A stretch of 64,000 nucleotides of DNA from Pocillopora verrucosa (GCF_036669915.1 NC_089314.1:1674970-1738969); one strand, 5' to 3'. Positions 33,192 to 43,329 are shown, numbered from the stretch's first letter. The notes: generated from the letters alone by a model not told the origin. Translations and numbers: made by a program.

Positions 33192-34282
33192 ATGTCAGGT
33201 GATACTTTTACTTGACGTTACCCAGTAACGATGGGAGTCTGAAATATTTTCCAGACAACAAAAACAATTCTTGGAAAAATCGATTAGACAAACGCATCGA
33301 TTTAGAAGGAGAGTGGGAAGTGGGATTGAGTAGTATTTCGCTTCCACACGATTCTAAGGTGTCCAGTTACCTCAAAGGATTAAAAGACGATGATGTCTTG
33401 CTAACCACAGGACGAATTAAAGTAGCCACTGGGGATATACAACATAAAGTGACTTACAATGTCACGTATGGAGACATCAAACAACATCGTATCGAGACAG
33501 TTCACGATTTACTCAAATCCTTGTTTGATGAAGAACGTTTAAAATGTATTATGAATATGGGCTCGGCGTTTGGGAGTCATTTTTCTTCAGGACACAGCGC
33601 ACAATTTGAAGTGATTGCGGATGAGGATAAAGAAACGATTACTGTAACAGCAGACAAGGTAAAATCGACTGATATAACTCATCAAGAAGTTCGTGACGGT
33701 CTCTATTTTGAGTTACCTCGAGACATGTGTGAGTTGTTTGGTTGGACGAAAAAAACAACAGTTCCTTATCGTCGTATTGTTAGTGGTCCTATTGAAGAGA
33801 ATTGTAATGTATCACGACCGGCGCATAATCTCACAGTGACCAAACGTGGTACGGTGTGGAGTTATGATAGGAGGCTTACTACATCCAGTTTGGCGTATTA
33901 CAGATATGAGATCCCATGGAAAGACCGATTTGCGGAGAAATATCATAGATTTCTTCTTAGCGATCTGAACTGGACCTTTATCAATACTAAGAGAAGTACC
34001 TACTTAAATTTACCTTACCCACGAACCTTGTATATGTATTCCTCGCTTTGTGCTCCAGTACGCGTGGGAGATCAGACGACTGATCTTATACGTCAAATAC
34101 ACTACCAACCAATCTTGGAAGGAAATTATTATTACGAACCCAAGCAGATTCATTACATCAAGTTACGTAAGAATCACATCGATGTGGTGGAAACACAGAT
34201 GAGTGAGTCGGAAAATAATAATTTGGCTCAGTTTACAGACGGCGCTTCTATAGTCACCATGCATTTTAGACGAGTGAGATAA
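33192..34282 (+). pseudogene. mCP: Minor capsid protein (penton-like), one frame break near its start
   Basis: A single jelly-roll minor capsid (penton) protein of Polintons is expected here. The body (33212-34282, ~356 codons) shows the family opening LPSNDGSLKYFPDN followed by IDLEGEWEVGLSSI. The best start, ATG 33192, encodes seven residues and then hits TGA; the body continues one base back, so one base seems missing near 33210. Without the repair the body has no ATG before the conserved opening. The known role is capping the five-fold vertices. Sequence error and true mutation are equally possible. Confidence 0.85.
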
Positions 34283-34283
34283 C

Positions 34284-34509
34284 ATGTTTAACCAAAAAGA
34301 GGCAGCCAGAGGCTGTCTGTCTGAAGCCGCCGCCGCCAAAAACCGAAGCCCAGGAAAAGAAGAAGAGAAAGAAACGCAAACGGATCATACATGGGAAGAA
34401 AAAAAAAGAACTCCAATTAAAAGAAATGATACGTAACGTGGAGGAAAGAACTTATTTTTCAAAGAAATGGCTTGATAATATTGAACAACATAGAAAACGT
34501 TCAGTGTAG
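34284..34509 (+). CDS. Small polar protein after the minor capsid gene, probably split
   Basis: ATG 34284 lies directly after the minor capsid stop. Fifty residues include ARGCLSEAAAAKNRS and a charged tract, ending at 34436. The frame one base ahead runs on from ATG 34426 with ERTYFSKKWLDNIEQHRKR to 34509, which reads like the natural continuation. A small protein with similar AARGCLS and TYFSKKWLDNIE phrases seems common after this gene in Polintons (from memory, unverified). Function unknown. Confidence 0.4.
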
Positions 34510-34538
34510 TGTTTTTTGTTAAGTTGTAGACACTAAAG

Positions 34539-34718
34539 ATGCCGCGAGTGTATTCATGTCGATGCCGCAAATATAAATTATGCATGATTTCTCAAGAAAA
34601 ACAAATCGAAGAAACATGAAGGGATTATTATGAAAATTTACGAAAAGTAGTACGCCTCACCGAAATGGAAGTGGTCACCCAAGGGATTCAAGAATTAACC
34701 GTTTACTTAAAGAATTAA
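34539..34718 (+). pseudogene. Short cysteine-containing ORF with an in-frame stop
   Basis: ATG 34539 opens a frame with YSCRCRKYKLC, interrupted by TGA after 26 codons and then continuing in the same frame to 34718 (RDYYENLRKVVRLTEMEV). A C-to-T change of CGA would give this TGA. It is the last plus-strand ORF before the polymerase gene approaches from the other side. Confidence 0.35.
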
Positions 34719-34752
34719 CAAACACGTCATGAAAACTTTTTTAAAACTTTGT

Positions 34753-34758
34753 TTTATT
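34753..34758 (-). terminator. Polyadenylation signal for the polymerase gene
   Basis: TTTATT on the plus strand is AATAAA on the minus strand, about 60 bases past the polymerase stop. Confidence 0.5.
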
Positions 34759-34818
34759 AAAAAAATAATTTAAAAAATGTTCGCTTTGAGTGTCAATGTT
34801 TTTTGTTTTGTTTTGTTT

Positions 34819-37800
34819 TTATAAAAGCAACAAGTCCATGTTCTCCAAATCTTGTGCATCCAGTCGCGAATATCCGTAAGGATAAGACTTAAAACCGTGC
34901 GAATGATCTAAAACTCGCTTGTCGAACACGAGTTGATACGACTTAGTCTGAGTCTCAGTCTTGATTTTTTTCAAAGTGGGGTTTCTGACAAAGTGGGTCG
35001 GGTTGACTACCAGCGTTTTTCTTTGTTCATCTAACGGGTGAAGAACCTCATCCAAAATATTTTGGCGGATGATGTCGTAATTTAGCTGTTTGGCACCACG
35101 TACATTCAGCGAGAATCCCTTTACTTTGCACACCACTTTACCATTCTTTGTTTGATACCCATAGTTCTTCGCACCTGCGGAGATGAATTCTACAATAAAG
35201 TCGCCATTGTCAAGCTCGTTGGTCATGTCGCCGAGGTAGTCGCCAAGCTCGATTTCTGTCTGCCCCGGTTTCCATGTATATATGACCGAGTCTGTATCGT
35301 AATATAAGACTCGGTCACCCAACTTCTCCAACGATTCGTACAATTTAAGGCGGGCCAAACAGGTGGTAAATGCTGCGATGAAAATATTAGTATTGCTCCC
35401 TTTGTAAGGATCTTCTTCATCGCGTTTGTATGATACTTCTATTACTTCGGAATTAAGAATACGGATGTCTGTCACGGTGAAGAGAGGGTCGTCAAGCAGA
35501 TCTAGGAGTTCGTAGGGTTGCGTGCATTGTTTGGTCTTCGATTTATTGTTTTGTTGGCCAAATTTCCCCCAGAAGGAGTTAAGCATGAGTTTAGCCGTGG
35601 CTTTTCTTCCGGGGTTCTTGACGATCTTGGTAGGGTCGAGTCGGATACCTTCTTTTTCTTCATAGCAATGAATGTATTTTTCTTTTTGAGTATCGGTCCG
35701 CACCCAGTTTGGGTAGCCACCGCTCTCTTGCTTAATTTTTAACCAGGTGTCCACGTACGGCTGGAACAGACCTTTTCGACGCTGCGGGAAGTCCCATACT
35801 TCATGAATTCGGACGAGTCGGTATCCTTTTTCGATCGCTTTATTTATCTCTGGGGTACACCAGGTGCCTCGTAACATTCGTTCTTCATCACTGTGTGGGC
35901 AGTGATAGTCGCGTTCCAGCATGTGTTCTTTCTGTGTCTCTATTTCTACACACTTACGGCATAACGGGAAGGTCAGCTTGTAGGAGTTTCCAATTTTATG
36001 ACGGTAAGGTAAGACTGGGTTATACATGTCAGCGGGTGGTGTGATGTCCACAGTCATCAAGCCAAAGTAACTTCTAGGGTCTTGATTCTCTGGTTCCAAA
36101 TAGATGTCCGGGTGGCCTACAGGGTACGTACCATACTTGTTTACGTAGGGGTACTCAGACGTTACGTCGATGTAGCGGATTTCTTCTCTTTCTTCTTCAT
36201 TTACTTTATGGTACAGGCAGGCGGCGCCCGTTCTACCACCGTAAAAACCTTCTCTTGGGTTCAAAGGAGGGACGATATCCAAATCTTTTAGAAATTCGGT
36301 AATGGCTGGTGTTTCTTTCTTCTCTTTCTCCCATTCACACCCCCAGATTTCCACCACTCGATACCCTTTACCGCGGAGTTTTTGAATTTTCTGACTGGTC
36401 TGTTGGCGTAAGGCTTCTACGGTCAACCCATTGGAACAGAACGGAATTTGTTTGCGATTGGTGTAACAGGTACGACAACCATGATAGAGGCATCCGTAAA
36501 ATTCGTAGACTGTGCGGGTCTGTGCATCGTAACCATCCACGAAGTACGAGGTAGGGCCAACAGGGATACGATACTCTCCACCGTTACGTGCGTGCTGAAT
36601 TCGACTTCCGGTATTGTATTCTTGCCACATCAACCATTCCAAAGATGCTTTGGAGTGATTCATACGGGCACCTCGCCACCCCGATGAAGGTTCTACTGCT
36701 ATGAGATCTAAGGGTAAATGTTTCCTCCTCCAATAACGGTTACACGCTGCGGCGATCGTAACGCATTTTTCCATAGGATTGAAACCGGCGATGCTTTTAA
36801 ATTCTTGGATGAATTTGTGACATCCAGCTTTCAGTAACGCAACATCTGAGTGACAGTATGCAAGCAGTTCTTCTTTGAGATCAAATGGGTGTTGTTTGGC
36901 TGCTTCTTCTCTATACCACACTTCGAATTCTTCTTTTTTCTTACTCGACATTCCCTCCGGATCATAGTAAGAAACTTCAGGTAACGGACCCACATAACTT
37001 CGATTTTCTTGCGTATGAAACTTGTGTGGGAAGAAGCCTTTTTTCAACTCGGTGAGACCAAAGGTGTCGGTAAATGCAGACAGAGCCATGGGAAGAAAAG
37101 CCATGGAATCTTTAAATGTGATTTTACCAGCTTCCAGAGAAATCATCTTTGTGCCGTTAGGAATCATCAAATCGAATTTTCTTCCTTCTATCACAAGCTG
37201 ATGCTGTATGAAAATGGAATCATACCCTTTTAAATTATGGAATATGCAGATGACTTCACGCGGTTCTTTGTACTGATCTTCGGTAAGGTTCGTCAAGAAT
37301 TCCAGAAACTGTTTACTGCAATCGTCGCCATAAAACGTGTAGGAGGTGTTGTTTTCGGAAGTTTGAGCGCAGACGCAAATGGGTAGGTGTGTTCCGTCCT
37401 CGCTGATCATGGCTTCATAGTCCGCGTAGACGAAGATGGATGGTTCTTCGTACACGGATGCCTCGGGGTTTATTTTTAAATGCTTCTTGATTTTGGCTTT
37501 CGTTTTCCGTTTGGGTGAATCTTCTTGTTCAGGGATGGGTTGAATGTAGCATTTGTGTTCTCTAAGGTCCACGTACTCCTTACAGTTAGAGCATTTTCCA
37601 AAGTAACAACGGTGCAGCTGTTGGGGGTCTGGCTGAAATTGTTTGCAACAGTTACCGCATCGTACTAGGGTCATGCAGATGTTTTTTGCGCGGTGTAAGG
37701 CGAGGCAGTTCTGACTGTAAAAATGGCGGTTGCAGGCTGAGCAGTGGAGAGAGGGTTCGTGAGGTTTTGTACCACATTCGGTCTGCTTGCATGCTTTACA

Positions 37801-39179
37801 GCGACGGCCCTCGCATGGGTGGTTGCGGAAGTCGTCATGGTCAAAGCCTTTGTTGCACGTGTCACAAAAATACGATCTTTCCAGGAATCCGAGGTAAGAC
37901 GTACATCCATGGTAATGACCCATATCGCTTTCGTACTCTGGTTGATACAGGAGGCGGATGATGTACTTTGGCGATTCCACGTTTCCTTGAAACGTAATGC
38001 AATATGGATAGCATGTGGTCATCACTTTCAACTGGTAGTCGGGCGCCAGGTACTGTTGAAACTTTTCTAATTCGGCACGCCCACAAGAGCCTTCGGGCAC
38101 ACCAGCTTGCTTGTGAATGAATTTGGCGCATCGGGTGAGCACATTCGGATTATTTCCAAGATTCTTATAGTAACGCTTTCCCTCTACACCATCGTCTTTA
38201 TGCAAGTGGGCTTTTGTTAGACAAATGGCTCTTGCAAGGCAAAGGTTGTCTTCTGAATTTTTAATCGGTAACACACATTGTTTGTTGTGGAGAACATCTT
38301 CAATATTATGTCTTCCCTTTGTTAATTTAGATTTACCACCTTCCTTTGGTTTTGGCACGATGGTGAGGTCGACGGCGAACTTATCCTCAGGGCTAAAAGA
38401 TTCATTCGAGTTAAGTTGATTGGCCAGTTGGTTCATATATGCACCAAATCGCTCTTCGCCATTTCCATTCATGATTTCACTGACAGTAAAGCGTTGTGTT
38501 TGTACATGGTGGTCAAATTTCTCGGCTTTAAAGTTTAAAAACACTTCATCTGTATCTTTCAATGTTTTGTTTTGCCACTGGTCGGTAACTTTTTTGCGAT
38601 GGAGTGTTTCTTTCATCGATCTAAGAAATAAAAAAGGTCCTTAAGGATCTAGCAGTTTTTTCTCTTTCATTTTTGATTTCTAAGACAAGTTTTGATATTG
38701 CTAGGTCAGCTTCTCCGTATATCGAAGACACATGATGATTTTTATCTATGTCTGTTTCATAGTGCTCGTAGCAATTACTTAACGACAGAAACTAAATCAT
38801 GATCATCTTACCTGACTAAAGCCTCCGTGACTTCTTTTCCCACATTATCGTTCTTTGTTGGGTTACGCCTCTGTTTTAATGTGGCGCGATATCTTTGTTG
38901 ACTCGCCGCTGATTTCTTCCACCGCTTGGGGAGACCAAATTTTTGAAAATCAAATTCAAACAAGGGCATACCACCACCAATTTGCTCAGGGTGTTCATCC
39001 AAACCAATGTCGAGGGCATCTAATTGTTGTTGATCCAATTCACGACCAAATTGAACCATTTGCGAGTCTGTCACATCGTTGCCATATTGATTTTCAAAGA
39101 CTTCTCCAATTTCGTTTAATAAGTCATCAGAAATACCATCATCCCCATATTCCACTTCGTCAAACTTTCGTTTCGCCAT
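34819..39179 (-). CDS. POLB: Protein-primed family B DNA polymerase, two exons
   Basis: Replicates the element. The large exon (34819-38620) is open for 1267 codons. In the numbering from its first ATG it has a cysteine-rich zinc cluster (about 250-356), exonuclease motifs DYEA (399-402), HNLKGYD (460-466) and YCHSDVALL, then palm motif A DVTSEYP, motif B KLMLNSFWGKFG and motif C YYDTDS (about 1107). A first exon (38812-39179) starts MAKRKFDEV and ends at the donor CAG|GTAAGA. The acceptor TTTCTTAG|ATCG at 38620 matches it in phase (two bases plus one), removing a 191-bp intron and giving about 1389 residues. The first exon contains QIGGGMPLF, a GG site like those of the virion proteins, and ends in a helix-like stretch that continues naturally into exon 2. 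The large exon alone also starts with ATG, so an unspliced form is possible. Confidence 0.92.
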
Positions 39180-39283
39180 CGCTCGATCCCTCAATTCAAT
39201 CTACAACTTCACACTTTACTACTTCTTCATCTACATCTGCAGCCTTTGAGATGATGGCGCAAGCTTTGTAGTAGTTTTTTATG

Positions 39284-39667
39284 GAATTTGAATTTCAAAA
39301 TTTTCAGGCTGTATACAACGACTCTGATTGGCGACGATTTCCTTAGGGGGTTGGGCAGCCTCAGGCAGCTTCAAATTTGTTTAATTGTTCTCCCTAAGGG
39401 GCTCTGTTTTATTCGAAAACGTAGTTGAAACGCTTTCCACTTTTCAACTTGCGTTTAAAGCAGAAGCGTCAACTGAAATTTCAATTTCAAATTTTTCAGG
39501 CTGTATACAACGACTCTGATTGGCGACGATTTCCTTAGGGGATTGGGCAGCCTCAGGCAGCTTCAAATTTGTTTAATTGTTTTCCCTAAGGGGCTCTGTT
39601 TTATTCGAAAACGTAGTTGAAACGCTTTCCACTTTTCAACTTGCGTTTAAAGCAGAAGCGTCAACTG
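39284..39667. repeat. Two tandem ~192-bp repeats between divergent genes
   Basis: The unit (containing ggctgtatacaacgactctg, then an inverted pair CCTTAGGG / CCCTAAGG around ggcagcctcaggcagc, then GTTGAAA...TTTTCAAC) occurs twice with only a few differences. It sits between the 5' end of POLB (minus) and the RING gene (plus), where a shared promoter or enhancer, or a replication element, would be expected. Function not shown by sequence alone. Confidence 0.85.
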
Positions 39668-39767
39668 TTGGTTCAAGGTTTTGACTACGATTTGACTACT
39701 TTATCAGTAAGAAGAAGTTTTGACGTGTGTGTGTGATCTTCTACGTGAACTACAAGTGTGACACAAG

Positions 39768-39844
39768 GTAAGTTTGTGATTGCGATTCGTTTTTTATTTG
39801 CTAGATTTGCTTTTTTAACATTTTACTTCGCTTTTCTCTTTTAG
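39768..39844 (+). other. Intron in the 5' untranslated region of the RING gene
   Basis: A strong donor ACAAG|GTAAGT at 39767/39768 and a pyrimidine-rich acceptor TTCTCTTTTAG ending at 39844 place the ATG exactly at the start of the next exon. Confidence 0.65.
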
Positions 39845-40195
39845 ATGCCTCCTGTTAGAAGATCACGACGATTAAGACGTCAGGATGTCGAAGAAGACGG
39901 AGCGCCCTACGATTGCTTCATCTGTTTGACTTCAATTACTGTAAACATGTATAATGCTACAGCGACACCATGCTGTACAAGACGAGTTCACCGTGCATGT
40001 TACCAGCAACATGTCCATACATCGGCTGCATGTGGACACTGCCGACGACCATTTGCTGCCCAAGCCGCCATCGATCCAATAAGAAATCCACCGATAAACG
40101 AGGATTTGGCAAGGAGAGAAGCACAAAGACAACAGGCCATCCAAGATTTGGAAGCATTGCTTCAACCTGGAGCGCTCGAAGCCAGGATTCAACAG
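39845..40195 (+). CDS. RING-finger protein, shared N-terminal exon
   Basis: 117 codons from the ATG at the splice acceptor, ending in phase 0 at CAACAG|GTGTGT. After an arginine-rich leader it has a RING-type zinc finger: C24-x2-C27, C43/C44, H49-x2-C52, then H56/H58 and C63-x2-C66. It is followed by a glutamine/arginine-rich helix (ARREAQRQQAIQDLEALLQ). RING fingers usually recruit ubiquitin-conjugating enzymes, so this is probably an E3 ligase or a ligase-like regulator. It lacks a stop of its own shortly after the exon except by read-through into intron sequence. Five downstream segments can each be joined in phase, which suggests a set of proteins sharing the RING part. Confidence 0.8.
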
Positions 40196-40294
40196 GTGTG
40201 TGTGTTTTTTATTTTACGAATCGTTGTTTGCGTGAACATTTCAAAAAAAAAAATTTTAAAAAACTAAGACAACCTTTTTTCTATTCATCTTTAG

Positions 40295-40672
40295 ATGCAT
40301 GACGTATTTGAAGCATCGTATTTTATCGTCGATCATGAGTTTATGAGCAATTATTTACTTCGTCTGATCACCGATATGCGGAATATTCTTACTAGACTGG
40401 ATGTGGAACATGATTTGATTCGAATTGAAATTTATAAACCTCCAGATTTTAACACGTATTTTGAACGCTATATCGATGAAATCGTTCCAGCTCATATACG
40501 CAGATTGTTTTTGACTCAACACTTTCCTTTCGCTGAGTTTTTAGTAGCTTTTTTTCATCGCATTAGAAGAGTACTATACCAATTTTTTAGGTTTCAATTG
40601 CGTTTCCCTGCGCATTCAAATCGTGATTCTATTCGTTATTGCCACTATATGTTTCGTGAACGTTTTAGATAA
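40295..40672 (+). CDS. Alternative terminal exon a of the RING gene
   Basis: Acceptor CTATTCATCTTTAG ends at 40294. The exon opens MHDVFEASYF and runs 125 codons in phase 0 to TAA. It is helical and very rich in Phe, Arg and Ile (FFHRIRRVLYQFFRFQLRF). This is the nearest and default partner of the RING exon. No family recognised. Confidence 0.6.
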   Translation: MHDVFEASYFIVDHEFMSNYLLRLITDMRNILTRLDVEHDLIRIEIYKPPDFNTYFERYIDEIVPAHIRRLFLTQHFPFAEFLVAFFHRIRRVLYQFFRFQLRFPAHSNRDSIRYCHYMFRERFR

Positions 40673-40804
40673 CCTTTTTTTTTTTGCTCTTTAAATTTTA
40701 TTGACATGTAGGAGAGTCTGAATTTTATATGAGAGCTCATTTTTCTTTTTATTACGACATTTTACACAATAGCAATTCAATTAGACTTTTTTTAATGATT
40801 TCAG

Positions 40805-41164
40805 ATTCCTCCACATGATTACCTGTCAACTTTATGTTTGCTCTATGTGACTGATCAAGAAACCAATTTCATTCGAAATTCTTTAAGAGCTCTTTTTCAA
40901 GCTCTAAGAATTATAATAAATAGACTGGAATATTATGTGATTCATGTGCAATTTTGTATGGAATTTCAAAATAGTTTTTTTCAAGCGCATCAGTTATTTC
41001 CCGATACATTTTATTATCAATTACTTTTTGATGTTCTTTTAGAAAATACTGTAATAAGTGATATGTTAGGAATACATGCGGGTATCTACGAAACAAGAAG
41101 ATTAAACCGATCTTATTGTCATAGCAATTTATTTATGCGAGTACGTTTATTTTCTATTTTATAG
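40805..41164 (+). CDS. Alternative terminal exon b of the RING gene
   Basis: Acceptor TTTTTAATGATTTCAG ends at 40804. The exon opens IPPHDYLST and is open for 119 codons in phase 0 with the RING exon. It has the same character: helical, aromatic, with LRALFQALRIIINRLEYY. Its stop TAG (41162-41164) is also the AG of the next acceptor. Confidence 0.55.
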   Translation: MPPHDYLSTLCLLYVTDQETNFIRNSLRALFQALRIIINRLEYYVIHVQFCMEFQNSFFQAHQLFPDTFYYQLLFDVLLENTVISDMLGIHAGIYETRRLNRSYCHSNLFMRVRLFSIL

Positions 41165-41530
41165 ATACCTCAAGAATCAATCTGTAGACTTTTAGTTAGA
41201 TTTCCGATTATAAAGACTACCACATACTATTTAATTCGTTCTTTACGAAGACATTTTCAACGATCTCTTCCCAGATTTTATTTTTCAATACAAGCATGTT
41301 TTATGAGAAATTTTTACCTCAGGTTACAATTAGTTGCTGAAGAACGACACGGTTTTTATACGCCAAGACAATTATGGAATCATTATTTACATTTGTATAT
41401 CTTACCTAATTCCGTGTTACCGTTTGTTGAAATAATACCTTGTAGTAATCGCATATCCATGGAATTACTGCAAAATTACTTTTATGGTCAACTTTTTCAT
41501 ATTCGTTTATATGGGGTTTCTCTTTCGTAG
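41165..41530 (+). CDS. Alternative terminal exon c of the RING gene
   Basis: Acceptor TTTTCTATTTTATAG ends at 41164. The exon opens IPQESICRLL, with 121 codons in phase 0. It is aromatic and arginine-rich (YYLIRSLRRHFQRSLPRFYF). Its TAG stop again forms the AG of the next acceptor. Confidence 0.55.
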   Translation: MPQESICRLLVRFPIIKTTTYYLIRSLRRHFQRSLPRFYFSIQACFMRNFYLRLQLVAEERHGFYTPRQLWNHYLHLYILPNSVLPFVEIIPCSNRISMELLQNYFYGQLFHIRLYGVSLS

Positions 41531-41797
41531 ATACATCAAAACTATGTGGATACAGATGCCCTCTATTGGTTTTTCAGCAATTTAAAATTTGAATTATCAG
41601 TCATGGAAAACTTTAATTTAGCTGTTTATTTTCAAGATGTTGATTTTTTAAATTGTGTTCTTTCACTGTATAACATAAACCAATTCATACATTGTTTTTA
41701 TGATATCCAAGAAAGAGAGCTCCATAGGTACGAGTGGTTGGCTACGACGTGGTCAAGTAATGACTATGAAATTAAATTTTTTACATTTTTAGAATGA
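41531..41797 (+). CDS. Alternative terminal exon d of the RING gene
   Basis: Acceptor GGTTTCTCTTTCGTAG ends at 41530. The exon opens IHQNYVDTD, with 88 codons in phase 0. It contains WFFSNLKFELSVMENFNLAV. Its end overlaps the acceptor of exon e by a few bases. Weak donor-like GT sites exist near its 3' part but are out of phase. Confidence 0.5.
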   Translation: MHQNYVDTDALYWFFSNLKFELSVMENFNLAVYFQDVDFLNCVLSLYNINQFIHCFYDIQERELHRYEWLATTWSSNDYEIKFFTFLE

Positions 41798-42092
41798 ATT
41801 CCCTTTGGATGATTTCCCTCTGGAGGATCTCGACGAGTTTTTTTTCACACTATGGTGTCTTTTAGATATGGAAGATGATGAAATTGTTGTACTTTTTAAC
41901 CAATTTCACTTTTTTATGGTTGTGAATCAGATTTGTAATGTCACACCAGTCATAAGTTGGGGTTTTGTAGATTATGAGGAAGATGTAGCAGCACCCCTTA
42001 TAGAAGATTATCTTTGGTTAACTACTAATTACAATTCAAACAATTATAATATTACACATTTTTATTCAACACCCGTAGCGTACTTTTTGTAA
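41793..42092 (+). CDS. Alternative terminal exon e of the RING gene
   Basis: Acceptor TTTACATTTTTAG ends at 41792. The exon opens NEFPLDDFPL, with 99 codons in phase 0, although it lies in a different genomic frame from exons a-d. It is acidic and aromatic (DEFFFTLWCLLDMEDDEIVVLF). It ends next to the only clear polyadenylation signal of the array. Confidence 0.5.
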   Translation, partial: NEFPLDDFPLEDLDEFFFTLWCLLDMEDDEIVVLFNQFHFFMVVNQICNVTPVISWGFVDYEEDVAAPLIEDYLWLTTNYNSNNYNITHFYSTPVAYFL

Positions 42093-42094
42093 TT

Positions 42095-42100
42095 AATAAA
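42095..42100 (+). terminator. Polyadenylation signal of the RING array
   Basis: AATAAA three bases after the last stop. No other plus-strand AATAAA was found between exons a and e, so all forms probably share this 3' end. Confidence 0.6.
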
Positions 42101-42128
42101 CTTTTACATGGTTTTACATTTTGTCTCT

Positions 42129-42398
42129 CTATCTGTAATCTATTTCGTGGTAGGCAGAATGGAAACCATCTGCGACTTCTTTATCCCAGTTGGTATAGTA
42201 GATACATCTCTGGTTTCCATAGGGGTGGTAAATGTATCGTAAGGCATCGCGAAATATAATGTCACGATGTCTTTCCCTTAGTTTTAATTCCTGTATTTCC
42301 AGATCTTTTTCCTTACAAGAATGAACATGTTTCGATGCTTGCTGACGAATCTTGCGTTTTAGATTGGAAATTTTCTTTTGAGCCTTGGATCCTCCCAT
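42129..42398 (-). CDS. Charged coiled-coil-like protein at the right end of the element
   Basis: 89 residues from ATG 42398. The first half is basic and helical (KKISNLKRKIRQQASKH), followed by heptad-like KEKDLEIQELKLRERHRD, then an aromatic tail (YIYHPYGNQRCIYYTNW). It is tail-to-tail with the RING array. I do not recognise it. Upstream on the same strand a short frame starting MDCDRALES (from about 42543) could be part of the same gene, but it meets a stop. Confidence 0.5.
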   Translation of the reverse strand: MGGSKAQKKISNLKRKIRQQASKHVHSCKEKDLEIQELKLRERHRDIIFRDALRYIYHPYGNQRCIYYTNWDKEVADGFHSAYHEIDYR

Positions 42399-42528
42399 CC
42401 CGAAATTGGATGTAACAACACACTTGCGCGGCCTTTTTTCTTGCTCTGGTCAATATCGAAGTTGTACTCGAGATGGGGAGCAGAGATAACTACGATAGAT
42501 AATTTCTCTAGGACTCTCGAGAGCTCTG

Positions 42529-42757
42529 TCACAATCCATGGTAATGGAGACTGGCTGAATCTCTAAGAATACCTCGGTTTTTCTGGCGTAAGCGATACCA
42601 TTTTAAAGAGTGCTTAAATTCTGTCATAGCCTCGATGTCAGTAACCAACCAAGTAATACATTGGATGTAAGATGATCCACCCACGTGAAACGCGTTGTAA
42701 GCAGACACATGTTTTGCATGTACACGTAAAATCGTAGGGATAATGAAAAACAGACAT
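42529..42757 (-). CDS. Right-end counterpart of the TIR-embedded cysteine-rich protein
   Basis: ATG 42757 inside the right TIR opens the same YPYDFTC-x-C-x2-C start as the left-end gene at 25071. The first frame ends after 39 residues (42638). A second frame one base away stays open to 42529 and looks more protein-like (AFHVGGSSYIQCITWLV, KHSLKWYRLRQKNRG), so an indel near 42705 probably split the gene. A shared N-terminus with unrelated C-termini at the two ends follows from the start codon lying within the inverted repeat. Confidence 0.45.
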
Positions 42758-43329
42758 GTTTATGACTCCTTCTACTTACAACGACGTCACTTTAAATAAT
42801 AAATCCTAACCTCCAGAGATTCGGACAGCCTTAAGCAATACTAGACAACTCTTGAGCAAGTCCTAGACAAGTTTAGACAACATCTCTCTTGGGATTTAGC
42901 TTGGGTGGGCAAGTCTGGGCAGATGACGTCACACGTAACATTTTGTGACGTCTTACACCACATAAGTACCAGCCATAGGACATTTCGTGACATTCATACC
43001 ACATAGGGACTGGCTCTAAAGCATTGCGCATGCGTACATTTCTAATTAGAAGATTGCACATGCACATCACACAAATAGGTATCCCACATGGATGAATTTT
43101 ACGCTACCGTTCCATATATAAATCAAACCGACCCTTATCTCTATTAACAAAGATGACCGACATGGACACTCGCTCATTAAATAATCAATTTTTACCCTCG
43201 TGTACCTACACGTCATGAATATAATTATCTAATAACCCTAACACGTGTACCTACATGGCATGAATAAATTATTACTCAAACTCGGACCCAGGCCGCGCGG
43301 GAATTGCTAGTCAGACGCGCTATACTACT
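42708..43329 (-). repeat. Right terminal inverted repeat of the Polinton
   Basis: Reverse complement of 24510-25120 with scattered substitutions and small indels. It ends gcgctatactact. The next bases (cgcgtccgattgg) do not repeat the 6 bp left of the element. Confidence 0.95.

Larger units (their letters stand above)
24510..43329 (+). mobile_element. Polinton/Maverick (adintovirus-like) element, ~18.8 kb
   Basis: The element is bounded by terminal inverted repeats beginning AGTAGTATAGCGCG and ending with the complement. Inside it has the full Polinton gene set: retroviral-type integrase with chromodomain, protein-primed family B DNA polymerase, adenain-like protease, A32-type packaging ATPase, double-jelly-roll major capsid protein and penton-like minor capsid protein, plus a parvovirus-type phospholipase A2 and many small basic proteins. 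Known Polintons copy themselves with their own polymerase, integrate through the integrase and are thought able to form virions. Four core genes are open here. ATPase and minor capsid genes each carry one frame break, so this copy is probably inactive or slightly mis-sequenced. The expected 6-bp target duplication is not present: flanks read agccac on the left and cgcgtc on the right. Confidence 0.95.

Noticed and set aside
34819-38616. Plus-strand frames opposite the polymerase (for example 37744-38070)
   Set aside because: They are antisense to an intact, motif-rich polymerase and have no features of their own.
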